Assembly: GCF_038896935.1 (NCBI RefSeq)
Contig: NZ_JBANDC010000005.1
Location: forward strand, 290,356-354,355
Direction: 5' to 3'
DNA from: Collimonas rhizosphaerae
GTDB lineage: Bacteria > Pseudomonadota > Gammaproteobacteria > Burkholderiales > Burkholderiaceae_D
DNA length: 64,000 bases
Shown here: in pieces, positions 1 through 8,662 of the stretch
How the letters are laid out: every line of letters starts with the position of its first letter
Numbering within the stretch: the stretch's first letter is position 1
Program-made: the position numbers and the translations under genes
Notes under the pieces: model-generated
The model's database searches: none
The model's input: the letters and a program-made list of their open reading frames with translations, nothing else
Told to the model about the DNA's origin: nothing

Positions 1-214
1 AAATGCAAATGGCGGCTATTAAGCTCCCATGATGGGTTCGCTGCCGTCCATACCCTAAGCTGTCTTCGCCGAGCTCATTTTCCTTTCACATGACGAGCAG
101 CCCAGCGGCCAGGGTTCGGCATTCGGTTGCTGGCTATTCAAAAACATAACACGAGACACCCTGATGACGGTCGAGTGACGGCCGCTTCAAGGACATATAA
201 GGAGCAGCTCGATC

Positions 215-1597
215 ATGATGGAACAACAACTCCAACCCTCCGCGGGTCTGGGAGAACCTATCGCCGTCGCCGAAGGAAAAATCGACCAGTACTTCCAGAT
301 CACCGCGCGCGGCAGCACCCAGCGCCGCGAGGTGGTCGCCGGCATCACCACTTTCCTGGCCATGGTCTATTCGGTATTTGTCGTGCCCGGCATGCTGGGC
401 AAGGCCGGCTTCGATGTCAGCGCGGTGTTTGTCGCGGTCTGCCTGACTACCGCTTTCGGTTCCCTGCTGATGGGCTTGTGGGCGCGTTTGCCGATCGCCG
501 TGGGATGCGCGATTTCGCTGACCGCTTTCACCGCCTTCGGCCTGGTGCTCGGCAAAGGCCTGTCGCCTGCGGTCGCCCTCGGCGCGGTGTTCCTGATGGG
601 CCTGGTGTTCACCGCCATCTCCGTCACCGGCGTGCGCTCCTGGATCCTGCAAAACCTGCCGTCCGGCGTGGCGCACGGCACTGGCGTCGGCATCGGCTTG
701 TTCCTGTTGCTGATCGCCTCCAACGACGTCGGCCTGGTGGTGAAAAACGCCGGCCCCGGCCTGCCGGTTGCGCTCGGCCACATTACCGCGTTTCCGGTAG
801 TGATGAGCATCGTCGGCCTGGCCGCCATTTTCGGCCTTGAGCGGCGCCGCGTTCCGGGCGGCATCCTGCTGGTCGTCGTGGTCCTGTCGATCATCGGCCT
901 GATCTTCGATCCTGCCGTCAAGTTCACCGGCATATTTGCGATGCCGGCGCTGAGCGCTCCCGGCCATGCTTCGCTGATCGGCGCGATGGACATCAAGGGC
1001 GCACTCAGCATGGCCGTGTTGCCGAGCGTGCTGGCGCTGGTGATGACCGCGGTGTTCGACGCCACCGGCACGATCCGCGCGGTGGCCGGACAGGCCGGAC
1101 AGGTCAATGAAAAAGGTTATATCAACAACGGCGGCAAAGCGTTGACGGCCGATTCGCTCAGCTCGATTTTCGCCGGCCTGGTCGGCGGCGCACCGGCTGC
1201 TGCTTACATTGAATCGACGGTAGGCACCGCCGCCGGCGCCCGCACCGGCCTGACTGCGGTCGTGGTCGGCCTGCTGTTCCTGGCGGTCATCTTCTTTTCG
1301 CCGCTGGCCGGCCTGGTGCCGTCCTACGCAACGGCACCGGCGCTGATGTACGTCGGCTTGCTGATGCTGGGCAGCGTCAGCCGCATGCACATGGACGATA
1401 CGGTCGACGCGCTGGCCGGCTTGCTGTGCGCAGTGTTCATCGTCCTCACATGCAATATCGTGACCGGCATCATGCTTGGTTTCTGCACGCTGGTGATCGG
1501 CCGGGTTGTCTCCGGCGAGTTCCGCAAGCTGAACTTCGGCACCGTCGCCATCGCTGTCGCATTGGCCGTCTTCTATGCAGGCGGCTGGGCGATTTAA
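215..1597 (+). CDS. NCS2-family purine permease (AzgA/PbuG-like)
   Basis: Inner-membrane protein of 460 residues, expected to import purine bases (adenine, guanine, hypoxanthine) by proton symport. The N-terminal stretch with GSTQRREVVAGITTFLAMVY near residues 30-50 is the family signature of AzgA/PbuG-type NCS2 carriers. The rest is about a dozen hydrophobic segments, with a conserved ALVMTAVFDATGTI segment near residue 275, as in this subfamily. The start is set by AAGGAG 10 bases before tandem ATG codons. It stands alone, closed by a strong terminator. The upstream 214 bases show no recognisable riboswitch. The exact base transported cannot be read from the sequence. Confidence 0.9.
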   Translation: MMEQQLQPSAGLGEPIAVAEGKIDQYFQITARGSTQRREVVAGITTFLAMVYSVFVVPGMLGKAGFDVSAVFVAVCLTTAFGSLLMGLWARLPIAVGCAISLTAFTAFGLVLGKGLSPAVALGAVFLMGLVFTAISVTGVRSWILQNLPSGVAHGTGVGIGLFLLLIASNDVGLVVKNAGPGLPVALGHITAFPVVMSIVGLAAIFGLERRRVPGGILLVVVVLSIIGLIFDPAVKFTGIFAMPALSAPGHASLIGAMDIKGALSMAVLPSVLALVMTAVFDATGTIRAVAGQAGQVNEKGYINNGGKALTADSLSSIFAGLVGGAPAAAYIESTVGTAAGARTGLTAVVVGLLFLAVIFFSPLAGLVPSYATAPALMYVGLLMLGSVSRMHMDDTVDALAGLLCAVFIVLTCNIVTGIMLGFCTLVIGRVVSGEFRKLNFGTVAIAVALAVFYAGGWAI

Positions 1598-1622
1598 GAC
1601 CGTGCATCCATCCGGGTAATCT

Positions 1623-1690
1623 CGACTGTCCGGATCTCCTAGGACAGTCGATTCATGGCAGCGCCTGCGGGCGCTGCCTTTTTGTTTTTT
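1623..1690 (+). terminator. Double hairpin terminator after the permease
   Basis: An 8-bp stem (CGACTGTC/GGACAGTC plus flanking pairs, 1623-1650) is followed by a GC-rich hairpin GGCAGCGCC-tgc-GGGCGCTGCC and a run TTTTTGTTTTTT. The second hairpin is a canonical intrinsic terminator for the permease gene. Confidence 0.85.
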
Positions 1691-1746
1691 CTTCGCTTAT
1701 TTGTATTGACTCGTATCGGCTCCGATTCATCAAATCCTGATGCATG

Positions 1747-1973
1747 AAATTAAACACAACTTAAAATATTGACTCGACAATATTCCAATCAAGAAATTTT
1801 CTCTGCTACGATACGGCGGGCTGAAGTTGAAGGAAAACTGACACTCCTTCTGCCCTAAACGACCTGATTAAAAACTAAAAAATTCAAAAAAGGGGCAGAT
1901 GATCCCGTGCTTTTTGGTCCGGGTGGCAGCAGCTGCCGCAATCATGTGCGTCAGCGCCGCATGCTTTCCTTGA
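1747..1973 (+). repeat. Direct repeat copy 1 (partner 3000-3226)
   Basis: Roughly 225 bases here and at 3000-3226 are related by eye. They share TACACAAC/AACACAAC, an AAATATTNNNTTGTC-like block, CTGCTACGATAC and then TTGGTCCGGG followed by an alanine-rich leader. The repeat covers the upstream region plus the signal peptide, so two lipoprotein genes once shared the same control region. Identity is moderate, so the duplication is old. Confidence 0.55.
1899..1973 (+). pseudogene. Truncated lipoprotein leader, decayed paralogue of the 3155 gene
   Basis: This 24-codon ORF encodes only a signal peptide (MIPCFLVRVAAAAAIMCVSA, then ACFP and stop). It aligns with the first 24 residues of the lipoprotein at 3155 (MNRHFLVRAAAAAAIVASSL...). 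The alignment extends upstream: about 150 bases before the start (from 1747) match the region before 3155, including the shared string CTGCTACGATAC. This is the promoter and 5' end of a second copy whose body has been lost. A lipobox-like SAAC survives just before the stop. Confidence 0.6.
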
Positions 1974-2128
1974 TGAATAAAAAATAAAGTGTGCCACCGC
2001 AAGACGTGGCGCTGCGTTCCCGTTTCAATATTTCAAGGAGACCAGGGTATCAAGACCAAAGCAGCCTCTATTCACCATTTCCATCCAGACGCACCAATAA
2101 AATAATATTACTCAGGGAAGTTAATAAA

Positions 2129-2893
2129 ATGTGCCTTAACATTCGAACATGTATTGCTGTTTTTTTCTCCGTCATGCTGGCGGCCTGCGGCGGAGGCGGC
2201 AGCGGCGACAAAAGCGCTCCTGCCGGCAATGCAGCAACTGCCGTGACATATAACATGAGCACCGCGTCGGTCAGTTTTTTTCAAAACCAGAAACAATATG
2301 CGACGACGCAAGCTGCAGACCCGACGATTAGCATCACGGCTACATTAAGTACCTTACCGTCTGGCACCGCCTACCCTGTTGTTGCCGAAGACAAGGCGGT
2401 GTTCCTCACCGGCAGCACCGTCGTGGTGCGGAATTCGAGCACAAACTTTACCGCCACCCTGGTGCCTGACGTCACGCTCAGCCCTGGCGTATACAAAGGA
2501 ACGCTCACCCTGATGTTATGCAAGGACCAAGCTTGCAGTGCGCAATATCCATTAACCGGCGCGACCTTGCCTTATGTGATTACCGTCACGCCTCAGTTGA
2601 CTGCGACAATCAAGATCAATGGCGTTATCCAGCCACAACCCTTGAAGGCAACGAAACCGGGGTTTTATACGATTCGGGCTGGGCAGACCCTTGAAATGGA
2701 CGCCAATTTGCCTATCCAATGGAACTACCCGAACAATCCCGGAGAACCCAAAGTCACGCCGACGTCAACCACATCGACTACCTGGCAAGGATCGGTCAGT
2801 TTGGGCACGAGCGGGAATAGCACGACAATTCTTGGAATGCTTCCGGATGGCTCGCAAAACGGCCTTGGCCTGACCCTTACCGTCACCCCATAG
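2129..2893 (+). CDS. Secreted lipoprotein of unknown function
   Basis: A 254-residue protein with a signal peptide ending in a clear lipobox LAAC (Cys20), followed by a Gly/Ser linker GGGGSGDKS and a body rich in Ser, Thr and Val. The body resembles bacterial surface beta-sandwich proteins in composition only. The open frame extends upstream to 1991, but the ATG at 2129 directly precedes the hydrophobic leader and is preferred. The spacing behind TTAATAAA gives no strong ribosome site. It lies between the two copies of the 225-base direct repeat. No family was recognised. The N-terminal half carries a paired-cysteine motif (LCKDQACSAQ). Confidence 0.75.
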   Translation: MCLNIRTCIAVFFSVMLAACGGGGSGDKSAPAGNAATAVTYNMSTASVSFFQNQKQYATTQAADPTISITATLSTLPSGTAYPVVAEDKAVFLTGSTVVVRNSSTNFTATLVPDVTLSPGVYKGTLTLMLCKDQACSAQYPLTGATLPYVITVTPQLTATIKINGVIQPQPLKATKPGFYTIRAGQTLEMDANLPIQWNYPNNPGEPKVTPTSTTSTTWQGSVSLGTSGNSTTILGMLPDGSQNGLGLTLTVTP

Positions 2894-3154
2894 CACCGGT
2901 GAAAATCAAGCAGTCTGCGCAAAATTGACAGGTGGGGGCAGCACAGTCTGCCCTCAACACCCGCGACTCCATCATTTCCCGTCGCGCGCCCCCTGTATGA
3001 ATTTATACACAACGAAAAAATATTCATTGTCCAATATTTCAACCCGGAAATCTTATCTGCTACGATACCACCGGCCAAAGCAGGGGAAACCGATGCGCAC
3101 CTGTCGGAAGCAAGGTAGTTCATAAATATAAGAAATAAAAAAACAGGGGAGTAG

Positions 3155-4336
3155 ATGAATAGGCATTTCTTGGTCCGGGCAGCCGCAGCTGCCGCAATCG
3201 TCGCGTCCTCGCTTCTTACCGGCTGCGCCTCCATTGTCGACGGCACCAGCCAGGTGGTCACAGTCGAAGCCCGCAATCAGGGACAGCTGGTCAAGGGCGC
3301 TTCCTGCAAACTGCAAAACACAAAAGGCATCTTCTACGTAACCGCACCGGGCACGGTGACCATCCATCGCTCGCGCGACGACCTGGTAGTCCAATGCGAC
3401 AAAGAAAATATCAAACCCGGCCTGGCACAAATCAGATCCAACATCAAAGGAATGACTTACGGTAATTTTTTGCTGGGCGGGGTCGTCGGCGCCATTATCG
3501 ATCACAATTCCGGTGCGGCTTATGACTATCCGGCCACGATCACGGTCTTGATGGGCGAGAGCGGCGGCGCGCCGATCGCGCCCTTCAGCCCCCCGGCCGC
3601 TCCGGTTGCGCCAGCCGCTCCGGTCGCCCCAACGGTTCAGGCCAGCCCTGTCCGTAACGCCGAGCGCCAGCTGACCGGTAAAGAAATGCAGCAGCATTTC
3701 AGCAACCTTGGCACCGTGACCGGACATAGCGCAAGCGGCGCAAAAATGCAGTATGACGTCGGCCAGGACGGCCGCCTGGAGGTCAAGAATCTTGACAAGG
3801 GCGGCGGCACGATGGGCGCTTACGAGTTCAAGGTAGCTGAGAACCAGATTTGCATTGCGATATACGGCGGCAGCGGCTGGCGCGTGATGCAGGACTGCTA
3901 CCGCCTGTACCAGGTCAGCGCCGGAACGTTCGCCATGAGATCGGCCACCGACAAATATTTCTTTACCTACGACATCAACGGCACAGGCGGCAGTTATGCC
4001 GAGCAGCCGGTTGCGGCGCCATCCGCGGCGTATGCGAATGCAGCGCCCGCCACATCAATGCCGGTGGATAAGGTCCCTGCCGCGCCTGTGCCGCCAGCAA
4101 GCGCAACACCCCAGCAGGCAACTCCCGCAGCAGCACCGGCCGGGCTGCCGGCAGAACAGATCGGCCAATATTCATATCAAAGCGAGCACCTCGCCAGAGC
4201 GCAATCATGCTCGGCGGCGCCGCACGCCATCCTTAACGCCAGAGGGCCGGGATTCGAATCGTATACCGTCTCTTGCGACAACGGCGATTCTCTTGCGATG
4301 CGCTGTGATTTCGGGCAATGTCGCATCTTGAGATGA
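3155..4336 (+). CDS. Lipoprotein with Ala/Pro linker, unknown function
   Basis: A 393-residue protein. The signal peptide ends in LLTGC (Cys24), followed by ASIVDGTSQ, a pattern common at the mature N-terminus of small proteobacterial lipoproteins that also carry a GNFLLGGVVGAIID glycine helix (here near residues 105-120). Two low-complexity Pro/Ala linkers (about 145-170 and 285-335) separate a middle beta-rich domain (180-275) from a short C-terminal module with paired cysteines (SYTVSCDNGD...CDFGQC). The start follows GGGGAG. Function is unknown. It is probably an outer-membrane lipoprotein with periplasmic domains. Confidence 0.8.
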   Translation: MNRHFLVRAAAAAAIVASSLLTGCASIVDGTSQVVTVEARNQGQLVKGASCKLQNTKGIFYVTAPGTVTIHRSRDDLVVQCDKENIKPGLAQIRSNIKGMTYGNFLLGGVVGAIIDHNSGAAYDYPATITVLMGESGGAPIAPFSPPAAPVAPAAPVAPTVQASPVRNAERQLTGKEMQQHFSNLGTVTGHSASGAKMQYDVGQDGRLEVKNLDKGGGTMGAYEFKVAENQICIAIYGGSGWRVMQDCYRLYQVSAGTFAMRSATDKYFFTYDINGTGGSYAEQPVAAPSAAYANAAPATSMPVDKVPAAPVPPASATPQQATPAAAPAGLPAEQIGQYSYQSEHLARAQSCSAAPHAILNARGPGFESYTVSCDNGDSLAMRCDFGQCRILR

Positions 4337-4387
4337 AATCAGCCTGATTATTTGGATGAATTAAAAAATTACAGGAAAGACCAATTG

Positions 4388-4900
4388 ATGACTGCACACA
4401 ATATCCGCGCTCTCGAACCTGCAGATTATCCATTCGTCTCCTCCGCAGTTGACGACTGGTGGGGCGGCCGTCCTGTCCGGGCATTGGTCCACCGCATATT
4501 TTTCGACCACCTGAACGCAACCAGTTATGCCATAGGACCGTCGGACGCCGTCCAGGCGTTCCTGATCGGCTTCGTATCGCAGGCCGATCCCAAAGTCGCC
4601 TACATCCATTTCGTCGGCGTAAGCCCTGCTGCACGCACTGGCGGCATGGCTCGCATGCTGTACGAACATTTCTTCAACGTGGTCGGCGCCATGGGTTGCA
4701 CAGAAGTGCGCAGCATCACCTCGGCGGTCAATACCGGCTCGATCAAATTCCATCGCAAACTCGGATTTACGCTTCTTCCCGGATCCGGTGAAATCGACGG
4801 CGTCCCGGTTGCGCTCGATTATGCCGGCGAAGGACAACATCGCGTCCTGTTCCATAAATCGCTGTCGGCCGGCGTCAAGGATGGCCGGCAGGCGCCTTGA
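4388..4900 (+). CDS. GNAT-family N-acetyltransferase
   Basis: A 170-residue GCN5-related acetyltransferase. The acetyl-CoA loop is RTGGMARMLYEHFF near residues 90-103, preceded by the strand YIHFVGVSPA. The C-terminal V-x-N-x-x-x-I-x-F-H-x-K-L-G-F pattern (VNTGSIKFHRKLGF) is the classic motif B. A TTG 12 codons upstream also fits the frame, but ATG 4388 sits 8-9 bases after AGGAAAGA and is preferred. It converges on the LysR gene, with 26 bases of overlap at the 3' ends. The acceptor substrate is unknown. Confidence 0.85.
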   Translation: MTAHNIRALEPADYPFVSSAVDDWWGGRPVRALVHRIFFDHLNATSYAIGPSDAVQAFLIGFVSQADPKVAYIHFVGVSPAARTGGMARMLYEHFFNVVGAMGCTEVRSITSAVNTGSIKFHRKLGFTLLPGSGEIDGVPVALDYAGEGQHRVLFHKSLSAGVKDGRQAP

Positions 4901-5783
4901 TGAAATCGATGAACGCGCGCAAAGGCGCCGGCACCAGGCGGCGTCCGGGATAATAAAGAAACGGCCCGGAAAAGCGCGGCCACCATGGCGCCAGCACAGG
5001 CTCAAGCGCACCGCTGTCGAGATGCGGGCGCAGCCAGTCCTCGAAGAGATAGACGATGCCGCTGCCTGCGATCGCCACCTCGACGGCGAGATCGGCGCCC
5101 CCGCCCGCTTGCACGATCAACGGTCCCGTCGGCTCTACCCGCACCGTCTCGCCGTTCCGCTCGAATTCCCACGGCGGCATTGAGCCGCTGGAAAAGCGGC
5201 CGCGCAGGCAGGCATGGCCGAGCAGTTCGCGCGGGTGTTCTGGCCGGCCACGCCGGTCAAGGTAGGCAGGAGAAGCGGCGGCGGCAAAGCGCTGGACGCG
5301 CGGCCCGATCGGCACCGCGATCATGTCCTGTTCCAGCCGCTCGTCGTAGCGGATACCGGCGTCGCAGCCGGCCGCGATCACGTCGACAAAGCTGTCTTCG
5401 GTGAATATCTCCAGCTGGATATCGGGATAGGCGGCGAGAAATGGCGGCACAATGCTGCCCAGCACCAGCCGCGCCGCGCTGACCGGCACGTTAAGGCGCA
5501 ATGTGCCGGCAGGCCGGTCGCGAAAGCCGTTCACCACGTCGAGCGCAGCCTCCATCTCGCTCAAGGCCGGGCTGAGCCGCGCCAGCAAACCCTCGCCCGC
5601 TTCGGTCGGCACCACGCTGCGCGTGGTGCGGTTGAACAGCCGCACACCGAGCTGCGCCTCCAGGCGGCGCACCGCTTCGCTGAGTGCAGACGCGCTGCTG
5701 CCGCTGGCACGCGCGCCTTCGCGGAAGCCCTTGGCGCGCGCCACCGCCACGAAAGCGTTCAGATCTTCCAGATTGACCTTCAT
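4875..5783 (-). CDS. LysR-family transcriptional regulator
   Basis: A 302-residue LTTR: winged helix-turn-helix in residues 1-60 (LNAFVAVARAKGFREGARAS, then SALSEAVRRLEAQLGVRLFNRTTRS) and a two-lobed effector domain after it. The start at 5783 is chosen because GGAGGT lies 8 bases upstream. The longer frame to 5837 would add 18 residues unlike the family. It is divergent from the aldo/keto reductase at 5897, with a gap of about 110 bases, so it probably controls that gene and itself. The inducer is unknown. Confidence 0.9.
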   Translation of the reverse strand: MKVNLEDLNAFVAVARAKGFREGARASGSSASALSEAVRRLEAQLGVRLFNRTTRSVVPTEAGEGLLARLSPALSEMEAALDVVNGFRDRPAGTLRLNVPVSAARLVLGSIVPPFLAAYPDIQLEIFTEDSFVDVIAAGCDAGIRYDERLEQDMIAVPIGPRVQRFAAAASPAYLDRRGRPEHPRELLGHACLRGRFSSGSMPPWEFERNGETVRVEPTGPLIVQAGGGADLAVEVAIAGSGIVYLFEDWLRPHLDSGALEPVLAPWWPRFSGPFLYYPGRRLVPAPLRAFIDFIKAPAGHP

Positions 5784-5896
5784 TGCCGGCACCTCCACTG
5801 TTCGCCAATCCGCACAACCCGTACCGATTGTACCCAATTATCATGAAGGCGGAAGACGCCTACCATGGGTCGTCTTTCATCTAAAAGAGGGTAATC

Positions 5897-6775
5897 ATGT
5901 CCAGCATCGAACAATCCGGCACATTCACGCTTGGCCACCGCAGCGTAAAGCGCGTCGGCTACGGCGCCATGCAACTCGCAGGGCCAGGCGTGTTCGGCCC
6001 ACCCAAGGATCGCGGGGCGGCACTGGCCGTGTTGCGCGAAGCCGTCGCGCGCGGAGTCAACCACATCGACACCAGCGACTTCTACGGCCCGCACATCACC
6101 AACCAGCTGATCCGCGAAGCGCTGCATCCTTACCGGGACGATCTCACCATCGTCACCAAGATCAGCGCCCGGCGCGGCGACGATGGATCGTGGATTCCCG
6201 CCATGTCGCGCGAAGAACTGATCCAGGCGGTGCACGACAACCTGCGCAACCTGGGCCTGGATGTGCTCGATGTGGTTAACCTGCGCAGCATGCTCGGCAT
6301 CCACGGACCGGTCGAAGGATCGATCGAAGAGCCGCTCACGGTTGTGGCCGAACTTCAGCGGCAAGGGCTGGTGCGCCACATCGGGCTCAGCAACGTCACC
6401 CCAGCCCAGGTCGCGGAAGGACGCAAGATCTGCGAGATCGTCTGCGTGCAAAACCACTATAACGTCGCGCATCGGGAAGATGACGCCCTGATCGACGCGC
6501 TGGCACGGGACGGCATCGCCTACGTGCCCTTCTTTCCGCTCGGCGGCTTCAGCCCGCTGCAATCCTCGACCTTGTCCGGCGTCGCAGCGCGCCTCGGCGC
6601 CACGCCCATGCAGGTCGCGCTGGCCTGGCTGCTGCGCCGCTCGCCCAACATCCTGCTGATCCCAGGCACCTCGTCTATCGCCCACTTGCACGAGAACCTG
6701 GCCGCGGCCGAACTGGCGCTGCCGGACGATGCAGTCAAGGAATTGGAGAGCGTGGCGACTATCAGCGCCACTTAA
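5897..6775 (+). CDS. Aldo/keto reductase
   Basis: A 292-residue NADPH-dependent reductase of the AKR superfamily. Catalytic tetrad candidates are Asp58 and Tyr63 in NHIDTSDFYGPH and Lys88 in TIVTKIS, and the fourth falls in the RHIGLSNV strand region. The C-terminal cofactor part contains LIPGTSS near residue 255. The start follows AGAGGG. It is divergently paired with a LysR gene, an arrangement typical of inducible detoxification of aldehydes or ketones. The physiological substrate is not evident. Confidence 0.9.
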   Translation: MSSIEQSGTFTLGHRSVKRVGYGAMQLAGPGVFGPPKDRGAALAVLREAVARGVNHIDTSDFYGPHITNQLIREALHPYRDDLTIVTKISARRGDDGSWIPAMSREELIQAVHDNLRNLGLDVLDVVNLRSMLGIHGPVEGSIEEPLTVVAELQRQGLVRHIGLSNVTPAQVAEGRKICEIVCVQNHYNVAHREDDALIDALARDGIAYVPFFPLGGFSPLQSSTLSGVAARLGATPMQVALAWLLRRSPNILLIPGTSSIAHLHENLAAAELALPDDAVKELESVATISAT

Positions 6776-6906
6776 GGCGTAGCAAATGCGCGCCTGGAAA
6801 ATTCAAACGGCGCGCATTTGGCGGTCTCCCGTGTGCGATGACGAAATCCGGGATATTCTGCAAGCGGATCAAGATTCGTCCCATGCAAATAATCCCGCTC
6901 CCAACC

Positions 6907-7428
6907 ATGTCAACCATGACCACATTCAGCCGCTACGCACTTGTCATCGCCCTCTTCGCACTTTCACCGCTTGGCCACCCGGCAATGGCGGAAGAACAGC
7001 CGTCGTTGAACGGAAAAACCGGTCATATGCCGAACGAAGATAGCCGAAAACAAATCCAGGAAGTTTTGGATAACTATGCCAAGAGCGTAACGACTGGAGA
7101 CCGCGCGCTTTTCGAATCTCAGCTGCTGGACGAGAAAATACCTTTCTTCGGACTCGGAGAAAAATTAAGTCCGTCATTCAAGCCCATGTCGCAGAGTTTG
7201 CAAGGTTATGCCGGATTTCGGAAGGCGGTCTTCGAGAGCGGTAAAAAATACAGTCAAAAAATTTCGAATATCAGGATTGAACAAGACGGCGATCTGGCCC
7301 AGGTGTCTTTAGACTTTGAAACGACACTCGTCGAATCCGGCGAGAGTGCGCAAGGCTGGAAAATCCTGCAGTTGCTGAAGGTTCAGGGGCGCTGGAAAAT
7401 TGTCAGCGAACTGTACACCGTGAGATGA
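6907..7428 (+). CDS. Secreted NTF2/SnoaL-like protein, copy A
   Basis: About 173 residues: a signal peptide (SRYALVIALFALSPLGHPAMA) followed by a small domain with the pattern of NTF2/SnoaL-like folds (helix RKQIQEVLDNYAKSVTTGDR, then FESQLL, and C-terminal strands ending GRWKIVSELY). From residue 60 on it is nearly identical to the protein at 12362, differing by only a few residues over about 130. The start is uncertain: ATG 6838, 6883 and 6907 are all in frame, and 6907 gives a normal-length leader. No strong ribosome site is seen. It is probably a periplasmic protein whose ligand is unknown. Confidence 0.7.
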   Translation: MSTMTTFSRYALVIALFALSPLGHPAMAEEQPSLNGKTGHMPNEDSRKQIQEVLDNYAKSVTTGDRALFESQLLDEKIPFFGLGEKLSPSFKPMSQSLQGYAGFRKAVFESGKKYSQKISNIRIEQDGDLAQVSLDFETTLVESGESAQGWKILQLLKVQGRWKIVSELYTVR

Positions 7429-8662
7429 GCCATGGTGATGAACCGGGTGCTATTTCAACCTGGGCCGTCGATGGCAGGGGGTCATGAACTGACCCTACTT
7501 ATTGCGCCACAAGAAAGACAAGATAAATTTGTACTGCATCACTCACACAAAATCCTCCACCCTCACTGCAACGAATTACGTAAGCATCATTTCAAATAGT
7601 TTATATGTCTTTTCGGCCAATGCTGGTGAGGAGACTGCTCATGCTGCCTAGATTTGGTGCACAACGCGCCAAGGATCCGGCAGGACACCATGGGTACGGC
7701 AGAGCGGAAACCCGGTTCATCGCGTCGTCGACGTCCTGCGGTGGCAGTAATTCCATTATTTCTATTGTGATGAATCGACGGTCGATCAAAAACGAATCCG
7801 GCGCAAAGTGCCACTTGCAGCTCCCACACCCTACGCGCACCGCGTGGCCTTCCTTTTCTGTTATGGCAACCATCCAGTCACGCGTACACGCCGACCGATT
7901 ATTTTCTGGTGGTTGCGACAGGCCCCTCGCACACTGAGTTTGCATTTCTCTCAACTCGCATGCATGTCGATAAGCATATCGCCATGGCCGTGCGCGTTGC
8001 AGCCATGGCGCAACTGCCTGAAAAACCCGCCATAGCCTTGATTTTCATGTCGCACGGCAAATTAAATAACGCAAAATTGGAAAGCTGGATGAAAGTTACG
8101 CCGTTCTAGAATGCGTCAACATTAATAAATAATTGAAGAGGATCGCCGCCGCTACGTGTAGGCCGTAGATCGCGATCCTCAAATGATGGAGACAAAAATT
8201 AATGCCTGATTTTTCTTGCCGATCGATGAATTCGACTGCGGCGCAGCGATGCCTGCGCATATCGTCCTGACAGCATTGGCTCAGGGCACGGCTGTCGACC
8301 CATCAAAAAATAGCCTTCATGATTACGGAATTGTCGAAATGATGCATTTGCCGGCAACGCTGACAAAACAGTTTCGTGATTGCAAAGAAGGATAGCGGGA
8401 CCTGATGAAACAACGTGGATCGAAATCCGCACGATCGACGATTCGATCAAGGCGCCCGGCGATCCGGGCTCGGCCTCCAATCTGCATGTTGCACGCTCGT
8501 GAATGAACACTACCCGCAATACAGATGCAGGATGGATGGCGTACCTGCCAGCATTGCAACTTGGCCGGAAAACCATGATCGCAAGCGCTCGTCATGAGAT
8601 TCAGCACTGCGCTTCACGTGGCACGGGCGTTAAATTTAAAAATAGAATCAAAGGAGAACGAA
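7429..8662. other. 1.2-kb region with eroded duplicate sequence, no confident gene
   Basis: Bases 7429-7550 closely match 14293-14410 (shared TATTGCGCCACAAGAAA and CAACCT...TCGATGGC). Bases 7925-8000 match the 3' end of the minus-strand gene at 14403 (both contain GCATGCATGTCG). This is therefore a decayed copy of the 14.3-14.75 kb locus. A minus-strand frame from about 7873 to 7601 (MVAITEKEGHAVRVGCGSCK...) reads plausibly like protein, but its start is weak. The rest, including 8180-8660, shows nothing recognisable. Confidence 0.5.
8138..8180. other. Two-tier stem-loop
   Basis: An outer 9-bp stem GAGGATCGC/GCGATCCTC encloses an inner CTACG/CGTAG stem with a 7-base loop. There is no T-run, so it is not an obvious terminator. 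It sits about 480 bases before the transporter gene, inside otherwise featureless sequence. A regulatory site, RNA structure or mobile repeat are all possible. Confidence 0.35.

Noticed and set aside
2725..3276. 183-codon minus-strand ORF across the lipoprotein gene ends
   Set aside because: Shadow frame of two lipoprotein genes, no ribosome site.
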